Shown: piece after piece, positions 18,101-26,948 of the stretch
How positions within the stretch are numbered: position 1 is the first letter of the stretch
Layout: every line of letters starts with the position of its first letter
Assembly: GCA_025934105.1 (NCBI GenBank)
Contig: JAICYS010000001.1
Coordinates: forward strand, 79,324-111,586
Source: Myxococcota bacterium
GTDB taxonomy: Bacteria > Myxococcota_A > Polyangia > Fen-1088
Length of the DNA: 32,263 nucleotides
Reading direction: 5' to 3'
Made by a program: the position numbers and the translations under genes
The notes under the pieces: generated by a model
The model's input: only the letters and a program-made list of their open reading frames with translations
Told to the model about the DNA's origin: nothing
Database searches by the model: none

Positions 18101-19644
18101 GCGCTCTCGACCTGGCGGTCGCAGGGGCCGGCACCGTCGGTGTCTGGCTCGGCAACGGCGACGGCACCTTCAAGACTCAGAAGACGAGCAGCGTGGGGGG
18201 GACCGCCGCTCAGATCGCGGCGGGTGACTTCAACAAGGACGGAAGAACGGACGTCGCCGTGACCACCAGCGGCAACGACATCATCTACACGCTGGCCGGC
18301 AACGGAGACGGAACGTTCGGCGCCGCCCTGACGAACTACGACAACAACCCGACGCGATATGTGAGCGCCGCCGACTTCAACGGAGACGGCTACGCCGACC
18401 TGGTCGTGACCAACTCCGGCAACACCAGCATCCTCCAGGGTGGCGCCACCGCGTTCACCTCGGGCCTGAACTGGCTGGGCAACATCGACGCCGTCGGGAG
18501 CCTGCCGCCCGTCGTGGGCGACTTCAATCGAGACGGCCACCCGGACATCGCCGTCGGCACCAGCGTGTTCCTGAGCAAGGGTGACAACACCTTCCTGCTG
18601 CCGACCAGCTACGCGGGGGCCGAGGTCTATGGTCTCTTGGCCGCCGATCTGAGCGGCGACGGGAAGCCCGACCTGATCGGGACCGACTACACGAACGGCA
18701 AGGTCGACGTCTACCTGAACCCGGTCAGCGGATCCTTATCCGCCTACACGGTCGGAACCAACCCGACCGGCATCGGGGCGGCGACGTTCAACGCCGATTC
18801 TCTGCCCGACCTGGTGGTCGCAAACTCCGGCAGCGCGAACGTGACCGTGCTTTACGGCTCCGGCGGGGGAGGCCTTTGGGGGGCTCGCACCTTCGCCGCG
18901 GGCACGGCGCCCTACGCGGTCGCGACCGGCGACTTCAACGGCGACACTTTGCAGGACATCGCCGTCGCCAACCGCACGTCGCCGGGGGCCGTCAGCATCC
19001 TCCTTGGCGACGGCACGGGCAGCTTCGCCACCGCCAAATCGTACCCGTCGAGCGGGACGATGACCATGTCGCTGGCGGCCGCCGACGTCGACGGCGACTC
19101 GAAGCGCGATCTCGTGACCGCGAACTATGGGTCGGCCAGCGTCAGCGTGATGCTGGGCGCGGGCGACGGCAGCTTCCCGACGGCGGTCAGCTACAGCGTC
19201 GGACAGGGGCCGTACGCGGTCGCGATGGCGAACCTCGGCAACGGACAGATCGACATCGTGACGGCCAACTACACGGCGGGCACGGTGAGCGTGCTTCTTG
19301 GCAACGGCAATGGCACCTTCCAGACCGCCGTCTCCTACGCCGTCGCGACCTCGCCCACCGGCATCGCGATCGGCGACGTCAACGGCGACAGCAAAACAGA
19401 CCTCGTCGTGTCCAACTCATCGGTGGTGTCGGTGCTGCTCGGAAAGGGAGACGGCACCTTCCAGACGGCTCTCCGGTACGTGAGCACCGGCCCGTACGAC
19501 ACGCTCAACTATGGCCGCACCGCACGGTCAGTCGCGCTCGGCGACTTCAACAACGACGGTCACCTGGACATCGGCGTCGGCACCATCAACGGAAGCTTCT
19601 TCGGAAGCACGGTGACGGTCATGCCGTACTCCGGTTGTGACTGA
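15133..19644 (+). CDS. Giant secreted lipoprotein: Gly-rich tether, 7 FN3 domains, 14 FG-GAP/VCBS repeats
   Basis: LMALGCGGG lipobox; TGG-rich linker; FN3 units ending NGTTYTFTVAA.NA.GTG.AS; repeats of (A/V).GDFNGDG..D(L/I)... .V.(V/I)LLGNGDGTF. Confidence 0.92.
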   Translation: MPRSATSRSSVRLVWIPAALALMALGCGGGSDGARESSDAAAGGGGRKVDGGPGTGGAVGTGGVAATGGVAGIGAAGMGGVVGMGGAAAGGAAGTGDVAGTGGGAGTGAVAGWGGVAGTGGAGGVAGRAGDTGTGGGAGTGQGGDAGTGAVVAGAPGAPTVVAGDRQVTLAWTAPADDGGASIMSYIVTPYVGSTAQTPVSVGDVVTYTLTGLTNGTTYTFTVAAVNASGTGVASAPSNAVTPATTADAPGTPSATAGDTQVALTWTGPANDGGALITGYVVTLYVGASAQMSLPVGDALAYTVTGLVNGTTYTFTIAAVNANGTGAASAPSSPATPGTTPDAPGPPSVAAGDRQVSLAWSAPTNSGGAAITSYHVTPYLGGVAQTGFDTGTNLTSATVTGLPNGTAYTFSVAATNSWGTGPTSAPSVAATPATQPGAPGTPAVTGIGNGSISLTWSVPASDGGAAIAGYAITPYVGTVAQTSISTGSPSTMFTVNGLANGTSYTFTVAAANSLGTGAASAASTAATPASAPDAPTSVAATASSTRALLTWIAPANNGAPITGYQVTPYVAGVAQAPISTNSTNPSFLVTGLANGTTYTFTVTATNSIGSGPASTASNAVTPGTVPAAPAAPTATAGNGSVALSWSAPADTGGFSITSYRIVAYVGASAQTAITTGSVATTWTVTGLTNGTTYSFTVAATNAAGTGAASSGSGGVTPAGPPTAPQLVKATAGDGTVTLTWQAPSSSGGSAVTGYVVTPHAAGISQTAINLGNVSSDTVTGLANGTRYQFTVAATNSSGTGPTSSSNAVTPSSGTACLGTPIFSDLPLVTAHTSPVADAVGDFNGDGLPDLAIANSGSGDVSILMGNGDGTFGTAANYTVTSSPASVLAPDLNGDGVSDLVLTAANNVYVMINNGDGTFPSPTSYTPAGTSSPVVAVGDFNGDGHVDVAAGSGTHVSIFLGTGTGSLGSPTTLTSGPAITSITVSNFNSDSALDLAVAGAGTVGVWLGNGDGTFKTQKTSSVGGTAAQIAAGDFNKDGRTDVAVTTSGNDIIYTLAGNGDGTFGAALTNYDNNPTRYVSAADFNGDGYADLVVTNSGNTSILQGGATAFTSGLNWLGNIDAVGSLPPVVGDFNRDGHPDIAVGTSVFLSKGDNTFLLPTSYAGAEVYGLLAADLSGDGKPDLIGTDYTNGKVDVYLNPVSGSLSAYTVGTNPTGIGAATFNADSLPDLVVANSGSANVTVLYGSGGGGLWGARTFAAGTAPYAVATGDFNGDTLQDIAVANRTSPGAVSILLGDGTGSFATAKSYPSSGTMTMSLAAADVDGDSKRDLVTANYGSASVSVMLGAGDGSFPTAVSYSVGQGPYAVAMANLGNGQIDIVTANYTAGTVSVLLGNGNGTFQTAVSYAVATSPTGIAIGDVNGDSKTDLVVSNSSVVSVLLGKGDGTFQTALRYVSTGPYDTLNYGRTARSVALGDFNNDGHLDIGVGTINGSFFGSTVTVMPYSGCD

Positions 19645-19654
19645 CCGGTCAGTC
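19639..19654. promoter_or_regulatory. 16-bp perfect palindrome GACTGACCGGTCAGTC (operator-like)
   Basis: Self-complementary; overlaps the stop of the giant lipoprotein gene and lies ~70 bp upstream of the efflux operon promoter. Confidence 0.45.
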
Positions 19655-19724
19655 CGATAATGGGGCGCTCCGCCAAGCGCTTCCCCCTTTCGTCGGCAGC
19701 CGGCCAGGTCTCCCTGGCGATCCG

Positions 19725-19753
19725 TTGACAGCTCCGATGGCGGCGGATATATC
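19725..19753 (+). promoter_or_regulatory. Sigma70-like promoter of PadR/efflux operon (TTGACA-N17-TATATC)
   Basis: TTGACA 19725-19730, TATATC 19748-19753, 17-nt spacer; ATCGGACGCCGAT inverted repeat 19751-19763 overlaps -10 and start codon. Confidence 0.65.
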
Positions 19754-19761
19754 GGACGCCG

Positions 19762-20070
19762 ATGTCGAACTTCGATAGAGACCTGTTGTCCGGTCTGGTT
19801 CGACTGCACATCCTCCATCACGCCGCCAAAGAACCCATCTTCGGCCAGGGAATCGCGGAGGAGTTGGCGCGGCATGGCTATCGGCTCAGCGCCGGGACCC
19901 TGTACCCGCTCCTTCACAGCCTCGAGGGGAAAGGCTATCTGCGCTCGAGCACGCGACGTGAGGGGAAACGCGTCCGACGCTTCTATCGCGCGACAGGCCA
20001 GGGAAACGCGGCGCTCAGATCGGCCAAGCAGAAGGTTCGCGAGTTGTTCGGGGAGCTGTTCGAGGAATGA
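19762..20070 (+). CDS. PadR family transcriptional regulator
   Basis: FGQGIAEELARHGYRLSAGTLYPLLHSLEGKGYLRSSTRREGKRVRRFYRATGQG. Confidence 0.94.
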   Translation: MSNFDRDLLSGLVRLHILHHAAKEPIFGQGIAEELARHGYRLSAGTLYPLLHSLEGKGYLRSSTRREGKRVRRFYRATGQGNAALRSAKQKVRELFGELFEE

Positions 20071-21467
20071 AAGCGCTTCCCCAGGCTGGCGTTCTGGCGT
20101 TCGCGATTCTGGTGCCGGGCCTGGCCCGCGCGCAGGATCTGGGCCCGTTCGACCTCTACGATGCGGTCGCCTATGCGCTGGCCCATCACCCGGCGGTGCA
20201 GGCTCGGACGGCCGAAGCGGCGGCGCAGAAAGCCGGCGTGGACGTCGCTCGGGCGGCATACCTGCCGCAGCTCGATGCTTCCCTGCAGGTCATTGCAGGG
20301 ACCGGCAATGTGCTTCGAGGCGCACTTTTCCCGATGGCCGACATTCCCTCTGTATCGGGGCCGCCCCTTGGCCGCGGTCTTTCTGATGCCAGCTTCGGGA
20401 CGCTGGCGGGCGTCGGGGCGTCGTGGAACGCACTCGGGTTGCCCGAACAGATCGCCCAAGTGGACGCGGCGCTGGCGGGTGAGCAGGAGGCGCAGGCGCA
20501 AGTCGCGGTCGAACGCCTCGCTGTCGCGTACGGCGCCGCCGACCAGTTCTTGGACCTCGTATCGCGGGAACAGATCGCGCGCGCGGCAAACGCGAACGTC
20601 GATCGTGCTCGGACGCTGGCCAGGATCGTCGACACGCTCGTGGCCCAGCAACTTCGTCCGGGCGCCGACGCTTCGCGGGCGCAGGCCGAGCTCGCTCTCG
20701 CCGTGACCCAGGTCATTCGAGCAGGGCAATCAGCAGCCGTCAGCCAGGTGGCACTGGCACGGGCGCTCGGCGCCGCCGGCCACACCATTGGCGTACGAGG
20801 TGATGCCCTGCTGCTGGTCCGATCGGCGGCGGGAGTTGCGACGCAAGGAACGAAAAATCCTTTGGTCCTCCAGGCGGCGGCCGCTGAGCGCGCCGCGAAC
20901 GCCCGGCACCGCGCCGTGAGGTGGCAATACGCCCCCAGGTTGGACTTGGTGGCCTCGCTGTGGACGCGTGGAAGCGGTCTCAGCAACGGGACCTCCACCG
21001 GCGCGCTACCGCCGACGCCGGCCGATGGCCTGCTCCCGGATACTCCGAACTGGGCCGCCGGGCTGGTCCTCACCTGGCCGGCCCTCGAGATCGTCGCGAC
21101 CCACGCGCGAAGCCGCGCCGCTGCGGCTCGCGGAGAGGCTGCCCACGCGCGCCGTAGCGACGTCGAACAGGCGATCCAGAGCCAGCTCGACGCCGCACGG
21201 AAGTCATTGGCCGCGGCCCAGCAGGTCGCGGCGAACACGCCGGTTGCGCTGGCGGCGGCGCGGGCCGCCGAGTCGCAGGCGACGGCGCGCTACAGGGCCG
21301 GTCTGGCCACGGTGGTCGAAGTGGCTGAAGCGCAGCGCCTTCTGGCAGAGGCCGAAGCGGAGGACGCCGTGGCGCGCATCGACGTCTGGCGCGCCCAGCT
21401 GCTCGTCGCCCGCGCCGTCGGGGACCTCGATCCCTTCTTCGCCCAACTTCGTCCGGGAGCAGGCTGA
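20067..21467 (+). CDS. TolC family outer membrane efflux protein
   Basis: Signal peptide, coiled-coil TolC-like repeats (AVAYALAHHPAVQARTAEAAAQKAGVDVARAAYLPQLD); ATGA overlap with padR. Confidence 0.92.
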   Translation: MKALPQAGVLAFAILVPGLARAQDLGPFDLYDAVAYALAHHPAVQARTAEAAAQKAGVDVARAAYLPQLDASLQVIAGTGNVLRGALFPMADIPSVSGPPLGRGLSDASFGTLAGVGASWNALGLPEQIAQVDAALAGEQEAQAQVAVERLAVAYGAADQFLDLVSREQIARAANANVDRARTLARIVDTLVAQQLRPGADASRAQAELALAVTQVIRAGQSAAVSQVALARALGAAGHTIGVRGDALLLVRSAAGVATQGTKNPLVLQAAAAERAANARHRAVRWQYAPRLDLVASLWTRGSGLSNGTSTGALPPTPADGLLPDTPNWAAGLVLTWPALEIVATHARSRAAAARGEAAHARRSDVEQAIQSQLDAARKSLAAAQQVAANTPVALAAARAAESQATARYRAGLATVVEVAEAQRLLAEAEAEDAVARIDVWRAQLLVARAVGDLDPFFAQLRPGAG

Positions 21468-24400
21468 TGTGGCTCATTCGGGTTGCGCTCCGGCGGCCGA
21501 TCACGGTGGTCGTCGCCGTCGTCACCGTCGCGCTGCTCTCGATCGTGGCGCTGACCCGCACGCGGATCGACATCCTGCCCGACCTGAACGTCCCGACCAT
21601 CTACGTAGCGCAGCCCTACGGCGGGATGAGCCCCCAGCAGATGGAGGGCTTCATCTCGTATTACTACGAGTACCACTTCCTCTACATCGACAATATCGAG
21701 AGCGTCGAGGCGAAGTCGATCCAGGGAACGGCGCAGCTGAAATTGAGCTTCCATCCTGGGACCGACATGAGCCAGGCGCTGGCCCAGACGATCTCGTACG
21801 TGAACCGTGCGAAGGCGTTCATGCCGCCGGGAACCGTCCCGCCATTCGTCATCCGCTTTGACGCCGGTACCCTTCCCGTCGGCTATCTCGTATTTTCCAG
21901 CGCCAGCCGGACCCTCGCCCAGATTCAGGACCTGGCCCTCAATCGGGTCCGCCCCGCCTTCGCGACGCTGCCGGGAGTCTCCTCTCCGCCACCGTTCGGC
22001 GCCAGTCAGCGGACCATCGTTCTCAATGTGAATCCGGACCGGCTGCGGTCCTACGGTCGCTCGCCCGAAGATCTCGTTCGGGCGCTCGCGAGCGGCAACA
22101 GCATCCAACCGGCCGGCAACGCGAACGTCGGGAGCTCCCTGGCGCTGGTGGCGACCGATTCGACCGTCGCCAACTACGAGCAGCTGCTGAACATCCCGCT
22201 CTCGGTCGGGGCTGGCGCGTCGGTCTACATTCGTGACGTCGCCACCGTGGCCGACTCGTCGGATGTGCTCACCGGCTACGCCCTGCTCAACGGCAAGCGG
22301 ACGATCTACATTCCGGTCACCAAGCGGCCCGACGCCTCGACGATCACCGTCGTGAACGAGGTCAAGAGCAGCCTCGGCCGTTTCCAGGCCCTGCTCCCGG
22401 ACGACGTCCACGTGAGCTACGAGCTCGATCAGTCGGAGTACGTCCGCGCGGCGCTCGGGGCCGTTCTGCGCGAGGCGCTGATCGGGGCGGCTCTGACTGG
22501 CCTCATGCTGCTTCTGTTTCTGCGCGACTGGCGCTCGTCGCTGATCGTCGTGATCACGATCCCCTCCGCGCTGCTCAGTGCGGTCGTGGCCCTTCGGCTC
22601 TCCGGCCAGACGATCAACGTCATGACCCTCGGCGGCCTGGCGCTCGCCGTCGGCGTGCTGGTGGATGAAGGGACCGTGCTGCTCGAAAACATCCACGTCC
22701 ACCTGGAACGCGGGCGGACGCGGGCGGACGCGGTCCTCGCTGCCAGCCGGGAAGTGGCCAAGCCTCGCTGGCTGGCGATGCTGAGCGTGTTCGCGGTGTT
22801 TCTTCCCTCGTTCTTCATGAGCGGCCCCGCGCAGTCGCTGTTCTTGCCGCTCTCGCTGGCGGTCGGCTTCTCGATGGGGGCGTCTTATCTCTTGTCGAGC
22901 ACGCTGGTTCCGGTGCTCGGCAACTGGATGCTCCGCGAACGGCACTTCGCCGGCGACGCGGAGAGACCGCCCGCGGGCCGGCCATTCGCGCGGTTCCGTG
23001 ACCGGTTCGACGGGATCCTGTCGCGGATCATGAGACGTCCGGCGTTGTTGCTCGGCGTCTACGCGCTCGCCGCCACGCTTGCCATCGTGCTCGTCGCGCC
23101 ACGCCTCGCGCAGGAGATCTTCCCGGCTTCTGCCTCCACGCAGTTCCGCCTGCGCATCGACGGCCCCGACGGCACGCGTGTCGCCGTGACGGAGGACAGC
23201 GTGCGGCGAGTGCTCGGGGCGATCTCGGAAGAGGCTGGCCCCGAAAACATCGATCTGAGCCTCGGTTACGTCGGCACGCAGGCCTCGTCGTACCCGATCA
23301 ACACGGTGTTCCTTTGGACCAGCGGGCCTCAGCAAGCGATCATCACCGTCGCCCTCAGCCGCCGAAGCAGCATCGACCTTCGGGGTCTGGAAGAGCGGCT
23401 TCGGCGAAAGCTCGCTCAGACTTTCCCAGGTCTCCACTTCTCGTTCGATCCCGGCGATCTCGTCAGTCAGGTCCTGAGCTTCGGGGCTCCATCCACGGCG
23501 GAGGTCGCCGTCACGGGACCGAAGTATTCGGACGTCAAGAGCTACGCCGAGCTCGTTCGCGGCCGCCTGGCCCAGATCGAGGAGTTGCGGGACGTCGAGT
23601 TCGAGGAGCCCCTGCGGTATCCGACCGTCGACGTGAAGATCGACCGGGTCCTGGCCGGCCAGCTCGGCGCCACTGCCGACGGTGTAGCGGCGGCCGTGGT
23701 CGCCGCTACCGCGTCGAGCCGCTTCGTCGCTCCGAGCTTCTGGCGCGATCCGAAGTCGGGCGTCAGCTACCAGGTGCAGGTCCAGGTGCCCCAGCCGGAA
23801 GTAACCTCGATCAGCGACATCGGCAACATACCGGTCCCCAGCTCTACGGGGGCCAGTCCGCTGCTGAAGCAGGTCGCGACCCTGACGCCCACGACGGTTC
23901 CCGGCGAGCTGGATCGAAAGAACGGCCTCTGGATGCTGGTCGTTTCTGCCAATCCGGCGACCAACGACCTCGGCGGCTCCGCGCGGGCGATCGATCGCGC
24001 TCTCGCCGAGCTGGGCCCGCCACCGCGAGGCGTGACCATCTCGGTGCGCGGTCAGGTGAGCGCGCTTCGCCAGGTCTTTCGCGAGCTGGCGGGCGGCCTG
24101 GCGGCGGCGATCGTGGTGATCCTCCTGCTGCTGACGGCCAACTTCCAGTCGTTTCGGCTGGCGTTGGTCGTGCTGTCGACGACGCCTGCCGCGATCGTTG
24201 GTGTCGCCCTCACGCTGCTCGTCACGGGGACCTCGGTGAACATGGAGAGCTTCATGGGGACCATCATGGCGATCGGCGTGGCGGTCGCCAATGCGATCCT
24301 GTTGGTCACGTTCGCGGAGCAGAACCGCCAGTCGGGCGCTGAGTCTCACGTCGCCGCTCGAACGGCCGCGACAGAGCGCCTGCGCCCCGTACTCATGACG

Positions 24401-24640
24401 ACGTTGGCCATGATCGCGGGGATGATCCCGATGGCACTCGCCGTCGGTCAGGGCAGCGAGGAGACAGCCCCCCTCGGGCGGGCCGTCATCGGCGGTCTCG
24501 TGTTTGCGACTCTTGCCACCTTGTTCGCGTTGCCGACCATCTTCGGGATCGTCCAGCGCCACGCCCGGCGTGGATCCCGGTCGCTGGACCCCGAGGATCC
24601 CGAGAGCCGATTGAACCGACAGCAGGAGTCTTCACCATGA
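21467..24640 (+). CDS. Efflux RND transporter permease (AcrB/HAE1-like)
   Basis: 1057 aa; MWLIRVALRRPITVVVAVVTVALLSIVALTRTRIDILPDLNVPTIYV, 12-TM RND layout; TGATG overlap with TolC gene. Confidence 0.95.
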   Translation: MWLIRVALRRPITVVVAVVTVALLSIVALTRTRIDILPDLNVPTIYVAQPYGGMSPQQMEGFISYYYEYHFLYIDNIESVEAKSIQGTAQLKLSFHPGTDMSQALAQTISYVNRAKAFMPPGTVPPFVIRFDAGTLPVGYLVFSSASRTLAQIQDLALNRVRPAFATLPGVSSPPPFGASQRTIVLNVNPDRLRSYGRSPEDLVRALASGNSIQPAGNANVGSSLALVATDSTVANYEQLLNIPLSVGAGASVYIRDVATVADSSDVLTGYALLNGKRTIYIPVTKRPDASTITVVNEVKSSLGRFQALLPDDVHVSYELDQSEYVRAALGAVLREALIGAALTGLMLLLFLRDWRSSLIVVITIPSALLSAVVALRLSGQTINVMTLGGLALAVGVLVDEGTVLLENIHVHLERGRTRADAVLAASREVAKPRWLAMLSVFAVFLPSFFMSGPAQSLFLPLSLAVGFSMGASYLLSSTLVPVLGNWMLRERHFAGDAERPPAGRPFARFRDRFDGILSRIMRRPALLLGVYALAATLAIVLVAPRLAQEIFPASASTQFRLRIDGPDGTRVAVTEDSVRRVLGAISEEAGPENIDLSLGYVGTQASSYPINTVFLWTSGPQQAIITVALSRRSSIDLRGLEERLRRKLAQTFPGLHFSFDPGDLVSQVLSFGAPSTAEVAVTGPKYSDVKSYAELVRGRLAQIEELRDVEFEEPLRYPTVDVKIDRVLAGQLGATADGVAAAVVAATASSRFVAPSFWRDPKSGVSYQVQVQVPQPEVTSISDIGNIPVPSSTGASPLLKQVATLTPTTVPGELDRKNGLWMLVVSANPATNDLGGSARAIDRALAELGPPPRGVTISVRGQVSALRQVFRELAGGLAAAIVVILLLLTANFQSFRLALVVLSTTPAAIVGVALTLLVTGTSVNMESFMGTIMAIGVAVANAILLVTFAEQNRQSGAESHVAARTAATERLRPVLMTTLAMIAGMIPMALAVGQGSEETAPLGRAVIGGLVFATLATLFALPTIFGIVQRHARRGSRSLDPEDPESRLNRQQESSP

Positions 24641-25800
24641 GGTCCTTCGCTTTGGTGCCGTGTCTCCTGCTGGCAGCAGCGACTGGTTGCGCCCGTCCGC
24701 CGGCCAGGCGACCGCGAGAAACCGCACCGCAGACCGTCGAGACTGTTGCCGTCATCTCGAAGACGCTGAAAACAACCGACCAGCTTCCGGCGCAGCTTTT
24801 GGCGTACGAATCGGTCGACATCTTTCCGAAGGTCACGGGATTCGTGGAAGAGGTCCGTGTGGACGTCGGGGCTCGCGTCAAAAAGGGGCAGCTCCTGGTG
24901 CGGCTCTCCGCGCCGGAACTGGTCTCGCAGCGCGCGCAGGCGGAGGCGGCGCTGCACGCCGCGGAGTCGCAACTCTCGAGCGCGGAAGCCAAGCTCAAGT
25001 CGGACGAAGGCACCCGAGCCCGGCTCGAAGCCGCGTCGAAGACGCCAGGGGTGGTGGCGGAGAACGACGTCATGGTCGCCACGCAGGCCGCGGCGGCTGA
25101 CCGCGGCGGCGTTGCGGCGTCGGAGAGCCAGGTCAAGGCGGCTCAGGACGCGCTCCGCGCCGTATCTCAGATGGAGGCGTACCTGAAGGTCGAGGCCCCG
25201 TTCAGCGGGGTGGTCAGTCGGCGCAACCTGCATCCCGGTGCGCTGGTTGGCCCGGCGTCCGGCCAATCGGGCGCGCAACCCATCCTCCAGATCGTCGACG
25301 CCGATCGCCTGCGTCTCGTGGTGCCGGTGCCGGAAGCGGAGGTGGGCGCGATGACACTCGGCGAGCAGGTCCCCTTCGTCGTCCCAGCCTTCCTCGGCCA
25401 GACCTTCTCGGCGCCGATCGCGCGCATCTCGCAGGACGTCAACGTGCAAACACGGACGATGCACGTCGAGCTCGACGTGACAAACCCGAATGGGAAGCTT
25501 GCGCCGGGGAGCTTCGCCACGGTGACGTGGCCGGTCGAGCGCACCTACCCGACCTTGTTCGTTCCGACATCAGCCGTCGCGACCGACCAGCAGCGGACAT
25601 TCGTCATTCGTGTCACGGGCGCCACGGCGGAGTGGGTCACAGTCCAGACCGGTCAGAGCCTCAAGGGAGAGATCGAAGTCGTCGGGGCTCTCCAGGCCGG
25701 CGACCAGGTCGTGAAGAATGCAACGGACTCGATTCGGAGCGGGCAAAGGCTCAAGCCGACAGAGCGCACGGGCTCACCGGCGGGAGCCGACGCCAAATGA
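24637..25800 (+). CDS. Efflux RND periplasmic adaptor subunit (MFP), lipoprotein
   Basis: LLAAATGC lipobox; VDIFPKVTGFVEEVRVDVGARVKKGQLLVRL, KVEAPFSGVVSRRNLHPGALV; ATGA overlap with RND gene. Confidence 0.94.
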   Translation: MRSFALVPCLLLAAATGCARPPARRPRETAPQTVETVAVISKTLKTTDQLPAQLLAYESVDIFPKVTGFVEEVRVDVGARVKKGQLLVRLSAPELVSQRAQAEAALHAAESQLSSAEAKLKSDEGTRARLEAASKTPGVVAENDVMVATQAAAADRGGVAASESQVKAAQDALRAVSQMEAYLKVEAPFSGVVSRRNLHPGALVGPASGQSGAQPILQIVDADRLRLVVPVPEAEVGAMTLGEQVPFVVPAFLGQTFSAPIARISQDVNVQTRTMHVELDVTNPNGKLAPGSFATVTWPVERTYPTLFVPTSAVATDQQRTFVIRVTGATAEWVTVQTGQSLKGEIEVVGALQAGDQVVKNATDSIRSGQRLKPTERTGSPAGADAK

Positions 25801-26077
25801 CCTGCACTCGACCTGCTGCCGCCGGGCGGGCCCGCTCACCATGTCTTGCCGCGATCTCCCTCATCACCGCGATCTCGAAGTTCCGCTCCGCTCCCTTTCC
25901 TGGGGAACGCGCTTTGATACCCGAACGTCGCACGCATAGCCTGGTTGGGAGCACGCAGCCCGTTGTCGGCGCTTGTACCCACCCGCCGATAGCTGCTTCC
26001 CTTTCGGGTTCAAGCGCTTAATGAAAGGTGTGTGCGGCGGGGCGGGTACCGGGGATAGCCCCGCGAAGAAAAGGACC

Positions 26078-26245
26078 ATGGGAAGACAGGCGGTTGTCGT
26101 GCTTTACGTGCTCGCCCTGCTGGCCGTCGTGGTCTGCGTGGACGTCCTGTTCTTCAGACACCGCTTTTGGGAGCGGCTGATGGTGAACGTCGGAATCGTC
26201 CTGGTGTTCGCGGCGTTTTACCTGAGGTTTGTGAAGCGTTCATAG
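26078..26245 (+). CDS. Small conserved-looking membrane protein (2 TM)
   Basis: ATG at 26078 with SD-like GAAGAAAAGG; MGRQAVVVLYVLALLAVVVCVDVLFFRHRFWERLMVNVGIVLVFAAFYLRFVKRS. Confidence 0.65.
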   Translation: MGRQAVVVLYVLALLAVVVCVDVLFFRHRFWERLMVNVGIVLVFAAFYLRFVKRS

Positions 26246-26343
26246 CGGGCGGCCACCCTCGTGATGCCCGTTGAACACCATGTCCTGCTGGACATTCCGC
26301 GAGCCGGCTGGTGGGGCGGTGACGGTGGTGTGCCCTTTCCGCT

Positions 26344-26767
26344 TCATGGAAGGACAAGCGTCCCCTGCGGACGTTCGCCAGGGCGTGAACGCCCCCGGGT
26401 AGCCGGAATCACGGCCCAGTTCTGGTCCGAATGCGCCTGATTGTCACATGGCCACACGACCAGCGGTTGACCGGGATTCGTGTAACCCCCGCTCATACCC
26501 AGAAAGGTGGTTGCCGCTCTGGTCACCGGTTACGTTCTGGACGATGTTCGTCGTGTTCTCGTGGACCCACCACATTTGATCGCCGGCGGCTTGGTTCCAG
26601 ACGACGATCTGCTGTCCATCATTCAGCCAGCAGCTCCCATGACCGATATTGCACGTCACGCCGCCCGCAACAGCCAAAAGGTAGTTCCGGTCCTTTGGGT
26701 TTGCCGACCCGCCCTTGACTTGAGCGCGGGCAACAGCCGGCAGGGCGAAGATGCCCGTCGGCTGCAA
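26344..26767 (-). pseudogene. Ricin-type beta-trefoil lectin-like gene, frameshifted
   Basis: DGQQIVVWNQAAGDQMWWVHENTTNIVQNVTGDQSGNHL in one frame continues in another as LGMSGGYTNPGQPLVVWPCDNQAHSDQNWAVIP. Confidence 0.6.
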
Positions 26768-26948
26768 CGAGAACGCCTGCTACGGTCTGGCCGTCTGCGC
26801 GGAACGCAACGCCGTGGCGGCGATACCGCAGTGATCATCTCCGGCCCGATCGGCGCCGGCGATACCAGGACGCTGGACGCGCCGCTGCCGCGCGCGTTCG
26901 CGCTGTAGCGCGAGGCCTCCGCCGTCTTCCGCGCGGCTGACGCGTCGG

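Noticed and set aside
22711-22734. Tandem GCGGGCGGAC duplication in the RND gene
   Set aside because: In-frame codons for RGRTRADA, a plausible RND sequence; no evidence of variability.
5751-23160. Translated similarity between the right repeat region (VVAPLAQRGLSASALTQFRRR) and the RND protein (LVAPRLAQEIFPASASTQFRLR)
   Set aside because: DNA similarity is patchy and the left repeat copy lacks the upstream part; treated as coincidence.
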